Assembly (NCBI GenBank): GCA_013813135.1
Contig: JACCSF010000092.1
Coordinates: forward strand, 1-22,348
Direction: 5' to 3'
From: Thermoleophilaceae bacterium
GTDB lineage: Bacteria > Actinomycetota > Thermoleophilia > Solirubrobacterales > Thermoleophilaceae
Length of the DNA: 22,348 nt
The notes under the pieces were generated by a model. The model was not told where the DNA came from, ran no database searches, and saw nothing but the letters and a program-made list of their open reading frames with translations. Shown piece after piece: positions 1-7,762 of this stretch. The translations under genes were made by a program, and so were the position numbers. Within the stretch, counting starts at the first letter, position 1. Each line of letters begins with the position of its first letter.

Positions 1-1
1 C

Positions 2-560
2 GTGCGCGGTCTGCAGCATGCGCTCGGCCTGCCCGCCGACGGTGTCTTCGGCCCCCAGACCGAGGCGGCCGTGAAGCGCTTCCAGAGCAGCCACGGGCTC
101 GCCCCCGACGGCGTGGTCGGTCCGATGACGCGCCGGGCGCTCGGCCTGGGCTCCGGCCCGGCGCTCAAGCGCCGGGGCGGGGGATCCCGAGGCGGTGGCG
201 GTGGTGGCACCGTCCAGCGCGTGATAGCGGCGGCCAACCGCATCGCCAGAAAAGCCGTACCGCTACGGCGGGGGGCACGGCACCTTCAACGACGTCGGCT
301 ACGACTGCTCGGGCTCGCTGTCCTACGTCCTGCACGGCGGTGGCCTGCTGCGCTCCCCACTCGACTCGAGCGGCTTGATGAGCTACGGCGCGCCCGGCCG
401 CGGACGCCACATCACGATCTATGCGAACGCCGGGCACACCTACATGGTCGTCGACGGCCGCCGCTACGACACAAGCGCGATCGGCGAGACCGGCTCGCGC
501 TGGACATCCACCCATCGCTCGTCGCAGGGCTACGTCGTCCGGCATCCTCCTGGTCTCTGA
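2..560 (+). pseudogene. Peptidoglycan-binding / NlpC-P60-like cell-wall hydrolase, 5'-partial, frameshifted
   Basis: The gene enters from the left edge, so its true start is not visible. The first ~50 residues form a PG_binding_1 repeat (LGLPADGVFGPQTEAAVKRF, then DGVVGP), which binds cell-wall peptidoglycan. A Gly-rich linker follows. The reading frame is then lost: after NRIA the sequence makes sense only one base later, giving KPYRYGGGHGTF, YDCSGS (candidate catalytic Cys, codon 306-308) and GHTYMVVDG (candidate catalytic His), and ending at the TGA at 558-560. The shift falls at the A-run 250-253, where one A too many would explain it. Restored, it would be a secreted or wall-associated NlpC/P60-type peptidase. 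The family call rests on the Cys/His motifs and domain order. Whether the shift is a real mutation or a sequence error cannot be told from here. Confidence 0.7.
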
Positions 561-1309
561 GAGACCAGCGCTACGACACCCTCGGCGTCGGCTACACCGA
601 CGTGCGCCATGAGGACCCCCGCCTGGCGGCGCGCATCCACGCGGCCCTCGGCGACGCTCGCACGCTGCTGAACGTAGGCGCCGGCGCCGGCTCGTACGAG
701 CCGGACGACCTCGAGTTCACCGCGGTCGAGCCCTCGGAGGTCATGCGCGCCCAGCGCCCGCACGGCGCGGCGCCGGTCGTGGACGCCCGCGCGGAGCGGC
801 TGCCGTTCGGCGACGATTCGTTCGACGCCGCCATGGCGATCCTCTCCGACCACCACTAGGGGGACCATGCGCGCGGCGTCGCCGAGCTGAGACGGGTGGC
901 GCGCTGCCGCGTGGTGCTGTTCAACTGGGACCCGAGCAGCCTGGAGGACTCCTGGCTTGTGCGCGACTACCTGCCCGGCTTCGCTCGCCTCGTGCCCCAG
1001 GGCTACGCGCTCGAGCAGACCCTGGACGCGCTGGGCGGCGGGCGGATCGAGCCTGTGCCTATCCCGCATGACTGTCGCGACGGCTTCATGCACGCCTACT
1101 GGCGCCGCCCGGGCGCCTACCTCGACGCGGGCGTTCGAGCAGGGATCTCGGTGTTCGGGCTGCTCGAGCCGGACGAGGTCAGAGAGGCGGTTGAGCGGCT
1201 CGCCGCCGACCTCGACAGCGGCGAGTGGGAGCGCCGCAACGGCGCGCTGCTGGACCTGGAGGAACTGGACCTGGGCTACCGGCTGCTCGTGGCCGAGCCG
1301 ACGACCTGA
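557..1309 (+). pseudogene. Class I SAM-dependent methyltransferase interrupted by an in-frame TAG
   Basis: One frame encodes a small Methyltransf_11-type enzyme. It has the family-like N-terminus YDTLGVGYTDVRHEDPRLAA, a SAM-binding motif I (LLNVGAGAGSYEP), a motif II acidic residue (FTAVEPSEVM) and the motif DARAERLPFGDDSFDAAMA. After SDHH the frame meets TAG at 857-859, and the same frame then continues with DHARGVAELRRVARCRVVLF and the rest of the enzyme to 1309. In this family the two His are normally followed by Trp (HHW), so a single TGG to TAG change explains the break. The start is unclear: CTG 557 overlaps the previous stop and keeps the conserved N-terminus, while GTG 602 is the first standard start. 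The substrate is unknown. The 3' end overlaps the convergent neighbour by 34 bases. Confidence 0.72.
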
Positions 1310-2734
1310 ACCTGAGCGGTCAGGGGCTGGTAGGCGTCCGACCCGCCGTAGCGGGCCTCGATCGTTCCAGAGCGCAGGTCGCGGCCGTCGAAGCGAGCCC
1401 AGAAGTAGCCCTCCTTGACGACGACCGGCATGGCCCGCGGCGGCGCCCCTCGTCTCGGCAGCAGCACCGTGATGAGGGTGTTCGGCCACGGCGTGCCGGG
1501 CAGCGTGAGGTTGCCGCTGATGGTCACCCGGTTCACGCTGCGCCGCTTCAGCGCGATGCGCTCAGGGCCTTGCGCTTCATCGCCTTGCGCTTGCGGGCCT
1601 GGCGCTTGGAGACGACCCGCTTCGAGGGGGGCCGCTTCGAGGCGCGGGCCACCGGCACGCGCGCCTCCCAGATCCGCGAGCTAAGGAACAGACGCGGGCG
1701 CAGCTTGGCCGTCGAGCCGGCGATCACCTTGCGCAGCGCCGTGTAGGCCGGCTTCGGGGACAGGTCCGAGCGCACGAGCCCGAAATTGCATTCCGGGTCC
1801 GGCGAGTGGGTGCAGCTGTCGCGGTACTCGTACCAGGTGAGGTTCTCGATCCAGTCGAAGCGTGCGGCGAGCGCGAAGGCGGTTCGCAGGCGATCGGCCT
1901 GCTGCTGCTCGGTGAGTGCCGGCGCGTAGCCGTTCGCGACCGGTATCGAGGGGGCGCCGAACTCGGTCAGCCAGAGCGGCAGGTCGGGCCTGCCGAGGTC
2001 GGCCAGCCGCTCGTGGAGCGCCTCGAGCTGCATCATCCAGGAGCGCGGATCGTCGCTCCGCGACACTGTACGGGTGCACGCCGAGCCCGTCGATCAGGCC
2101 CAGCCCGCCGCGCATCGCCATCTCGTTGACCCACGAGACGATGTCGATCTCGCCCCCGGGGGCGATACCGCCGGAGATCAGCTTGGCGTTCGAGCCGACG
2201 CTGTCGCGCGCGCGGCGCGCGCTGCGCAGGAACTCCACGAAGCCGGCCGGGTCCGGCCGCGGCTTCGCGAAGCGCTCGAAGTTCGGCTCGTTCCATAGCT
2301 CCCAGGCGGGGATCTGGGGGTAGCGCCGCAGCGCCGCGGCAAAGAATTCCTCAAATGGGCGCGCGTGCGGAAAGGTCCAGAGCTCGCCCGAGTCGCTGGC
2401 CCACTGCGGCGTGAAGCCCAGGATCGGGATCAGGTTGAGCCCGTGCCGGTCCGCCGCCTGCACGATCGGATCGATCCCGCCCCAGCTCCCATGGGCCGTT
2501 GAGCAGCGTCGGGCCGTGCGGCTCGACCCAGCTCCAAGGCATGTCCACGCGCACCCAGCGGGCGCCCGTCGCCGCCACCCCGGCGAAGACGCGCTCACGG
2601 GTGTCGTGGTTCTGCAGCTGCCACGGATGCAGGGCAACGCCGGCGATATCGCGCGCCGGCAGGGCATGCGCGGCCGGTGCCGCCGCGAAGCCGAGCAGGA
2701 GCACGGCGGCGGCGGAAGTCAGCAGGCGGCGCAA
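1276..2734 (-). pseudogene. Secreted glycoside-hydrolase-like protein with at least three frameshifts
   Basis: Read leftward, the gene starts at ATG 2734 with a signal peptide (MRRLLTSAAAVLLLGFAAAP, then AHA). A TIM-barrel hydrolase-like domain follows: GVALHPWQLQN, RWVRVDMPWSWVEP, then in a second frame GFTPQWA, WELWNEPNFERF (NEP, candidate acid/base Glu) and IDGLGVHPYS, then in a third frame LWLTEFGAPS (candidate nucleophile Glu) and WYEYRD. This order matches clan GH-A enzymes (GH5/GH39-like). A Lys/Arg-rich linker of about 30 residues (KRPPSKRVVSKRQARKRK) leads, after another shift near 1540, to a beta-sandwich-like tail (VTISGNLTLPG ... VVKEGYFWARFDGR) ending at 1276. The shifts lie near 2490, 2060 and 1540. 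Substrate is not assignable. The pieces join so cleanly that a single original gene is nearly certain. Confidence 0.75.
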
Positions 2735-2845
2735 GACGGTCTACCAATGGGTCGGCACCTGAGCGGCGGCCTTGACCGGCGGACCCAGTCTCCTCAATCC
2801 CGACCGGGTTTATGCGCTTGGTGGTACGGTCTTGCCGTAAAGCCT

Positions 2846-2863
2846 ATTGACAAAGTAGACAAT
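2846..2863 (+). promoter_or_regulatory. Candidate operator at the start of the sulfate operon
   Basis: ATTGAC-AAAGTA-GACAAT is an imperfect inverted repeat (five of six positions pair) that overlaps the sbp start codon at 2862. Rrf2-family regulators bind dyads of this general size, and an Rrf2 gene lies at the far end of the operon. No ribosome-binding site is visible between the dyad and the ATG, so repression by blocking initiation would be plausible. The TTGACA inside it is badly placed for a -35 box serving this gene. The link to the regulator is inference. Confidence 0.35.
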
Positions 2864-3899
2864 GAACCGGATCTGGACTCGCACAAACAGGTCGCTGGCG
2901 CCTCTCGCCGCGCTGATCGCGATGGTCGTGCCGGCCGCGTGCGGGGGGACGTCGGACTCCTCTGGCGGCGGTGGCGGCGGCGACTCGACCAAGCTCACGC
3001 TGGTGGCCTACTCGACCCCCGAGGAGGCCTACAAGGAGCTGATCCCGGCCTTCAACAAGACGCCCGAGGGCAAGGGCGTGAGCTTCGACCAGTCGTATGC
3101 CTCCTCCGGCGAGCAGTCGCGCGCCGTGGAGGGCGGGCTGCCGGCCGACGTCGTTGAGTTCTCGCTCGAGCCTGACATCACGCGGCTCGTCGACGCGGGC
3201 CTCGTTGACGAAGACTGGAACCAGAACGAGTACGACGGCTTCGTGACCGACTCAGTCGTGGTCTTCATGGTCCGCAAGGGCAACCCGACGAACATCAAGA
3301 CCTGGGACGACCTGATCAAGGATGACGTCGAGGTGCTCGAGCCGAACCCGTTCACGTCGGGCGGAGCCAAGTGGAACATCATGGCCGCCTATGGCGCCCA
3401 GCTCGAGCAGGGCAAGACCGAGGACGAGGCCAAGGACTACCTGGCGAAGCTGTTCGACCACGTGCCGGTGCTCGACAAGAGCGCGCGCGAGTCGCTCCAG
3501 ACATTCTCGAGCGGCAAGGGCGACGTCCTGCTCGGCTACGAGAACGAGGCGATCCTGGCCCAGCAGCAGGGCGAGGAGGTCGACTACATCGTTCCCGACG
3601 AGACGCTGCTGATCGAGAACCCGATCGCGGTGGTCAACGAGTCGGAGGAGCCGGAGAAGTCCAAGGCGTTCGTGGACTTCCTCCACACCCCCGGGGCCCA
3701 GGAGATCTTCGTCGGCAAGGGCTACCGGCCGGTCGTCGACGGCGTGCCGGGGGCGGACGGGTTCCCGACGCCCGCGAAGCTGTTCGAGATCGACAAGTTC
3801 GGAGGTTGGGGCGCCGTGAACGACACCTTCTTCGAGCCGGAGAAGGGCGTCATCGCGGAGATATTCAAGTCCCAGGGGAAGAGCACTGCCTCCGGCTAG
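2862..3899 (+). CDS. sbp: Sulfate ABC transporter, periplasmic-type sulfate-binding lipoprotein
   Basis: This 345-residue protein captures sulfate (or thiosulfate) outside the membrane and delivers it to the CysTWA permease. The N-terminus is a lipoprotein signal: basic MNRIWTRTNR, a hydrophobic stretch, then a lipobox-like PAAC with Cys27 as the lipidation site. A Gly-rich spacer (SSGGGGGGD) follows. The mature part has Sbp/CysP features: LTLVAYSTPEEAYKELIPAF, SYASSGEQSRAV, ADVVEFSLEPDI, NPFTSGGAKWN and GYENEAIL. Length is normal for the family. ATG 2862 is used because later Met codons would remove the signal peptide. No clear Shine-Dalgarno is seen, so leaderless initiation is possible. 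It is first in a four-gene operon with permease and ATPase. Sulfate specificity comes from family and context. Confidence 0.93.
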   Translation: MNRIWTRTNRSLAPLAALIAMVVPAACGGTSDSSGGGGGGDSTKLTLVAYSTPEEAYKELIPAFNKTPEGKGVSFDQSYASSGEQSRAVEGGLPADVVEFSLEPDITRLVDAGLVDEDWNQNEYDGFVTDSVVVFMVRKGNPTNIKTWDDLIKDDVEVLEPNPFTSGGAKWNIMAAYGAQLEQGKTEDEAKDYLAKLFDHVPVLDKSARESLQTFSSGKGDVLLGYENEAILAQQQGEEVDYIVPDETLLIENPIAVVNESEEPEKSKAFVDFLHTPGAQEIFVGKGYRPVVDGVPGADGFPTPAKLFEIDKFGGWGAVNDTFFEPEKGVIAEIFKSQGKSTASG

Positions 3900-3942
3900 C
3901 GAAGCAGCCGCCGCACCCCCGCCTGCGGCACCGCCGAGCCGC

Positions 3943-4740
3943 GTGTCGAGGGCGTTCGGTATCTCGGGCGATGTCCTCGGCCGCGGCGTCGCCATGACGT
4001 ACCTGAGCATCGTCGCGCTGATACCGCTGGCGGCGGTGCTCCTGGAGTCGGTGGACGGCGGACTGGACACGTTCTGGAGCGCCGTCACCACCGAGCAGGC
4101 GGTCGCGTCACTGAAGATCACGCTGATCGCCTCCTTGATCGTCGTGCTGGTGAACGCGGTGTTCGGCACGCTGATCGCGTGGGTGCTGGTGCGCGACGAG
4201 TTCCCCGGTAAGAACATCGTCAACTCGCTGATCGACCTGCCCTTCGCCCTGCCCACGATCGTGGCCGGGCTCACGCTGCTGCTGTTCTATGGACCCGACA
4301 GTCCCGTGGGCATCAACCTCGCGTTCACGAGGGCGTCCATCGTGCTGGCCCTGCTGTTCGTGACGCTGCCGTTCGTCGTGCGAGCGGTGCAGCCCGTGCT
4401 GCTCGAGCTTGACAGGGAGATGGAGCAGGCCGCCGAGTCGCTCGGGGCCGGCAAGGCGACCGTCTTCCGGCGCATCGTCCTGCCGAACCTGACCCCGGCG
4501 ATCATCGCCGGAGCGGGGCTCGCCTTCGCGCGGGCGGTCGGCGAGTTCGGATCGCTCGTGCTGATCACGGGGAACATCCCGTTCAAGACACAGGCCGCCT
4601 CGGTGTTCATCTTCTCTCAGGTCGAGAGCGATAACCCGATCGGCGCCGCGGCGGTGTCGGTGGTGCTGCTGCTGGTCGCTCTCGTCGTGCTCTTGATCTT
4701 CGGCTGGTTCTCGAAGCGGGCGCTGCGCCATGAAGAGTAA
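3943..4740 (+). CDS. cysT: Sulfate ABC transporter permease CysT (CysU)
   Basis: One of two membrane subunits of the sulfate importer, 265 residues with about six hydrophobic segments. The cytoplasmic coupling (EAA) loop is clear near residues 165-195: EQAAESLGAGKATVFRRIVL, then PNLTPAI, which docks on CysA. Family signatures include LIDLPFALPTIVAGL and ARAVGEFGSLVLITGNIPF. GTG 3943 is the first standard start. The frame is open further upstream, and CTG 3886, preceded by AGGGGA at 3874-3879, would add a short Ala/Pro-rich cytoplasmic tail overlapping the end of sbp, so the start is uncertain. It overlaps cysW by 11 bases, which suggests coupled translation. Confidence 0.92.
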   Translation: MSRAFGISGDVLGRGVAMTYLSIVALIPLAAVLLESVDGGLDTFWSAVTTEQAVASLKITLIASLIVVLVNAVFGTLIAWVLVRDEFPGKNIVNSLIDLPFALPTIVAGLTLLLFYGPDSPVGINLAFTRASIVLALLFVTLPFVVRAVQPVLLELDREMEQAAESLGAGKATVFRRIVLPNLTPAIIAGAGLAFARAVGEFGSLVLITGNIPFKTQAASVFIFSQVESDNPIGAAAVSVVLLLVALVVLLIFGWFSKRALRHEE

Positions 4741-5527
4741 GTACGCCCTTCGCTTCCTCGCGCTCGGCTACCTGGGGCTGCTGCTCGGGATTCCGGTGGC
4801 GCTCGTGTTCATCAACGCCTTCCAGGACGGCATAGGCGCCGCGTGGGACGCGGTCACAACGCCCGAGGCCCAGCACGCGTTCTGGTTGACGTTCATCATG
4901 GTCGTGGTCGCCGTGCCGCTGAACACGTTGTTCGGCGTGCTGTGCGCGCTGGCGGTGGTTCGCCAGCGCTTCCGTGGGCGCGCCCTGCTTAACGCGATGG
5001 TCGACCTGCCCTTCGCGGTCTCCCCGGTGGTGGTCGGCCTCGCGTTGCTGCTCGTCTACGGTCGCCGCGACGGCTGGATCGGCCCGTGGCTGTCCGAGCA
5101 CGGCGTCCAGATCATCTTCTCCATGCCGGGCATGATCCTGGCGACGATGTTCGTCTCGCTGCCGTTCGTGGTGCGCGAGGTGATCCCGGTGCTGCGTGAG
5201 ATCGGCACCGACCAGGAGCAGGCGGCCGCCACCCTCGGCGCGAACGGGCTCCAGACCTTCTTCCGCGTGACGCTGCCGGCGATCCGCTGGGGAGTGGCCT
5301 ACGGGGTGGTTCTCACCACCGCCCGGGCGCTCGGCGAGTTCGGCGCGGTGAGCGTGGTGTCGGGCAAGCTGTCCGGCGGCACCGAGACCGCGACGCTGTT
5401 CGTGGAGAACCGTTTCCAGCGCTTCGACGAGACCGGGGCTTACGCTGCGTCGGTTGTGCTTGCGCTGTTGGCCTTCGCAACCCTGCTCGCGATGAATCTG
5501 ATCAAGCCCAAGGAGGCGCGGGGATGA
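4730..5527 (+). CDS. cysW: Sulfate ABC transporter permease CysW
   Basis: The second membrane subunit of the sulfate importer, 265 residues with about six transmembrane segments. It is paralogous to the gene before it: LVDLPFAVSPVVVGLALLLV-like wording recurs (here MVDLPFAVSPVVVGL), and the EAA loop reads EQAAATLGANGLQTFFRVTL, then PAI. The ending TTARALGEFGAVSVVSGKLS and TATLFVE is characteristic of CysW. ATG 4730 lies within the end of cysT, and the stop overlaps the cysA start by four bases (ATGA at 5524-5527), so permease and ATPase are probably made in step. Specificity is from the operon context. Confidence 0.92.
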   Translation: MKSKYALRFLALGYLGLLLGIPVALVFINAFQDGIGAAWDAVTTPEAQHAFWLTFIMVVVAVPLNTLFGVLCALAVVRQRFRGRALLNAMVDLPFAVSPVVVGLALLLVYGRRDGWIGPWLSEHGVQIIFSMPGMILATMFVSLPFVVREVIPVLREIGTDQEQAAATLGANGLQTFFRVTLPAIRWGVAYGVVLTTARALGEFGAVSVVSGKLSGGTETATLFVENRFQRFDETGAYAASVVLALLAFATLLAMNLIKPKEARG

Positions 5528-6477
5528 GCATCGTCGTCGAATCGGTGTCGAAGCGCTTCGGCGACTTCGTCGCGCTCAACGACGTTTCCCTCAATGTGCG
5601 CGATGGGTCCCTGACCGCCCTGCTCGGCCCGAGCGGCGGCGGCAAGTCCACCCTGCTGCGGGTGATCGCCGGGCTCGAGCAGCCGGACAGCGGCAGGGTC
5701 CTGATTGCGGGCGAGGACGCCACCGCAAAGCCGCCCCAGCGGCGCGACGTCGGCTTCGTCTTCCAGCACTACGCGGCGTTCAAGCACATGACGGTGGCCA
5801 AGAACGTCGCCTTCGGCTTGAGTATCCGCAAGCGGGGAAAGGAAGAGATCGAGGCGCGCGTCGACGAGCTGCTGAAGCTCGTGCACCTGGACGGCTTCGC
5901 CCACCGCTATCCCTCGCAACTGTCGGGCGGCCAGCGCCAGCGCATGGCCCTCGCGCGCGCGCTTGCGGTGCAGCCACGCGTGCTGCTGCTCGACGAGCCC
6001 TTCGGGGCGCTCGACGCCACCGTGCGCAAGGAGCTGCGCGCCTGGCTGCGCCGCCTCCACGACGAGGTGCAGGTGACCACCGTGTTCGTGACGCACGATC
6101 AGGAGGAGGCGATGGAGGTCGCCGAGCAGATCGTGGTGCTAAACCACGGCGACATCGAGCAGGTGGGCACGCCGCGCGACCTCTACGAGAAGCCGTCGAA
6201 CGAGTTCGTCATGCGCTTCGTGGGCCCCGTCAGCGAGCTTTCCGGGCGCTGGATCCGCCCGCACGACGTGGGGATCCTGGTCGAGCCGACCGACGGCACG
6301 TCCGAGGCACAGATCGACCGGATCGTCCACCTCGGCTTCGAGGTGCGCGTGGAGCTCTCGCTCGGGGACGGCGACTCGACCTGGGTTCAGACCACCCGCA
6401 CGATGGTCGAGGAGCTCGAGCTGGCCGAGGGCCAGATCGTGTGGCTGCGGCTCGAGGCCGAGCCGGTCAGCGTCTAG
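5524..6477 (+). CDS. cysA: Sulfate ABC transporter ATP-binding subunit CysA
   Basis: The ATPase that powers sulfate import, 317 residues. All nucleotide-binding motifs are present: Walker A GPSGGGKST (about residues 36-44), Q-loop FVFQHYAAF, signature LSGGQRQRMALARAL, Walker B VLLLDEPFGALD and the H-loop VFVTHDQEEAMEVA. The C-terminal ~80 residues, starting at NEFVMRFVGPVSELSG, form a short TOBE-like regulatory domain. The protein is somewhat shorter than proteobacterial CysA. It is the last gene of the operon and its 3' end overlaps the convergent Rrf2 gene by 11 bases, so the two transcripts are complementary at their ends. Confidence 0.95.
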   Translation: MSIVVESVSKRFGDFVALNDVSLNVRDGSLTALLGPSGGGKSTLLRVIAGLEQPDSGRVLIAGEDATAKPPQRRDVGFVFQHYAAFKHMTVAKNVAFGLSIRKRGKEEIEARVDELLKLVHLDGFAHRYPSQLSGGQRQRMALARALAVQPRVLLLDEPFGALDATVRKELRAWLRRLHDEVQVTTVFVTHDQEEAMEVAEQIVVLNHGDIEQVGTPRDLYEKPSNEFVMRFVGPVSELSGRWIRPHDVGILVEPTDGTSEAQIDRIVHLGFEVRVELSLGDGDSTWVQTTRTMVEELELAEGQIVWLRLEAEPVSV

Positions 6478-6922
6478 ACCAGGCGCCCGGCTTCTCGGTG
6501 AGCCTGCGCACCTTCTGCGGCAGGCGGCCCGCGACCACCTCGGCCAGGGTGAGGTCGTCCAGGACGCTGCGCAGGCTGGCCCGGACGGCGACCCAGACGG
6601 TCTGCAGATGCTCCGCGGCGCCCTCGTAGTTGACCGACTCGGGCGGTTCGCCGCGCACGCTGGCCAGCGGCCCCTCTACGGCGCGGATCACCTCGCCAAG
6701 CGTCACGTCGGCCGGATCGCGCGCCAGGCGGTAGCCGCCCTCGGCGCCGCGCTGAGCGTGCACGATGCCGGCGTGGCGCAGGTCTATTAGGATGTTTTCG
6801 AGGAACTTGAGCGGGATGCCCTGAGCCCGGGCGATGCGCTCACCCTTGATCAGCCCCTCGTCAACGGTGGCCAGCTCAAGCACCGCCCGCACCGCGTAGT
6901 CAGCCTTGGCCGTGACCTTCAC
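6467..6922 (-). CDS. Rrf2-family transcriptional regulator, cysteine-free
   Basis: A 151-residue winged-helix regulator. The Rrf2 N-terminus is unmistakable from GTG 6922: KVTAKADYAVRAVLELA, then the recognition region GERIARAQGIPLKFLENIL and the wing AQRGAEGGYRLARDPADVTL, followed by EVIRAVEGPL. Starts at ATG 6931 or TTG 6946 would add a few non-conserved residues, so GTG is preferred. IscR, NsrR and RsrR use cysteines to hold an Fe-S cluster, but this protein has no cysteine at all, which places it functionally closer to CymR-type regulators of sulfur metabolism. Lying tail-to-tail with cysA, it is a good candidate regulator of the sulfate operon. That role is inferred from position. Confidence 0.88.
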   Translation of the reverse strand: MKVTAKADYAVRAVLELATVDEGLIKGERIARAQGIPLKFLENILIDLRHAGIVHAQRGAEGGYRLARDPADVTLGEVIRAVEGPLASVRGEPPESVNYEGAAEHLQTVWVAVRASLRSVLDDLTLAEVVAGRLPQKVRRLTEKPGAWSRR

Positions 6923-6951
6923 GGGCCCCATTGTGCTGGACTTCAAAGACC

Positions 6952-7758
6952 ATGGGCGACGTGGAGGCGATCAAGCGGCGCCAGCAGCACCTCTGGGGGC
7001 TGGGCGACTATTCCGTGCTGTCGCGGCAACTGGCCCCCGCCGCCGTGGAGCTGGGAGACGCCTGCGCGGTCTCCGCGGGGCAGGAGGTGCTGGACGTCGC
7101 GGCCGGCGACGGCAACTTCGCGCTCGCCTGTGCGCGCGAGGGCGCGAGCGTCGTGGCTTGCGACTTCTCGCCGCGGATGGTCGAGCTCGGCCGCGCCCGC
7201 AGCGATGACGAGGGCTACGACGTGGAGTGGGTCGAGGCCGACGCCGAGGCGTTGCCCTTCGAGGACGCTCGCTTCGACTGCGCCGGTTCGGTGTTCGGCG
7301 CTTTCCTCACGCCGCGGCCAGGCGTGGTGGCAAGCGAGCTGTTCCGGGTGGTGCGGCCAGGCAACACCGTCGGCCTCACGGCCTGGGCGCCAGACAGCGT
7401 GTTCATCCAGCTGTTCGCGGCCGCACGCCGGCTGCTGCCGCCTCCGCTCGGCATGCCGCTGCCGGAGGAGTGGGGTGACGAGGCCACCGCGCGCGAGCGC
7501 CTGGCGGACCTGGCCGCGCACGTGGAGATCGACCGGCGCACGCTGGTCTGGACCGCCGGCTCGCCTGAGGCGCTCGGGGCGCAGCTCGCCGACAGTGCGC
7601 CCAGCTTCGCGGGGGCACGGGAGGCGCTCTCCGAAGAGCAGTTCGAGGAGCTGCGGGAGGAGACGCTGGAGCTGCTGCGGCGCCTGAACACGGCGGACGA
7701 CGGCAGCGTGCGCATCAACGCCGACTACCTCGTGATCGTCGCGCGCAAGCGCGGGTAG
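6952..7758 (+). CDS. Class I SAM-dependent methyltransferase
   Basis: A 268-residue soluble enzyme with a Rossmann-type SAM-binding fold. Motif I is EVLDVAAGDGNFALACA (about residues 45-61), the acidic loop is VVACDFSPRMVELGRAR, and motif III is ADAEALPFEDARFDCAGSVF. The post-motif strand reads ELFRVVRPGNTVGLTAW. This is the UbiE/Methyltransf_11 style, but nothing identifies the substrate. ATG 6952 is chosen because it gives a natural N-terminus (MGDVEAIKRRQQHLWG), though GTG 6931 is possible. It starts only about 30 bases from the divergent Rrf2 start, so the two promoters must overlap the coding starts. Its stop is four bases before the probable truA start. Confidence 0.88.
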   Translation: MGDVEAIKRRQQHLWGLGDYSVLSRQLAPAAVELGDACAVSAGQEVLDVAAGDGNFALACAREGASVVACDFSPRMVELGRARSDDEGYDVEWVEADAEALPFEDARFDCAGSVFGAFLTPRPGVVASELFRVVRPGNTVGLTAWAPDSVFIQLFAAARRLLPPPLGMPLPEEWGDEATARERLADLAAHVEIDRRTLVWTAGSPEALGAQLADSAPSFAGAREALSEEQFEELREETLELLRRLNTADDGSVRINADYLVIVARKRG

Positions 7759-7762
7759 CGCG

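Noticed and set aside
2847..2852. TTGACA as a -35 promoter box for sbp
   Set aside because: The matching -10 would lie inside the coding region, about ten bases past the start codon, and no good -10 is there. A role as part of a dyad is more likely.
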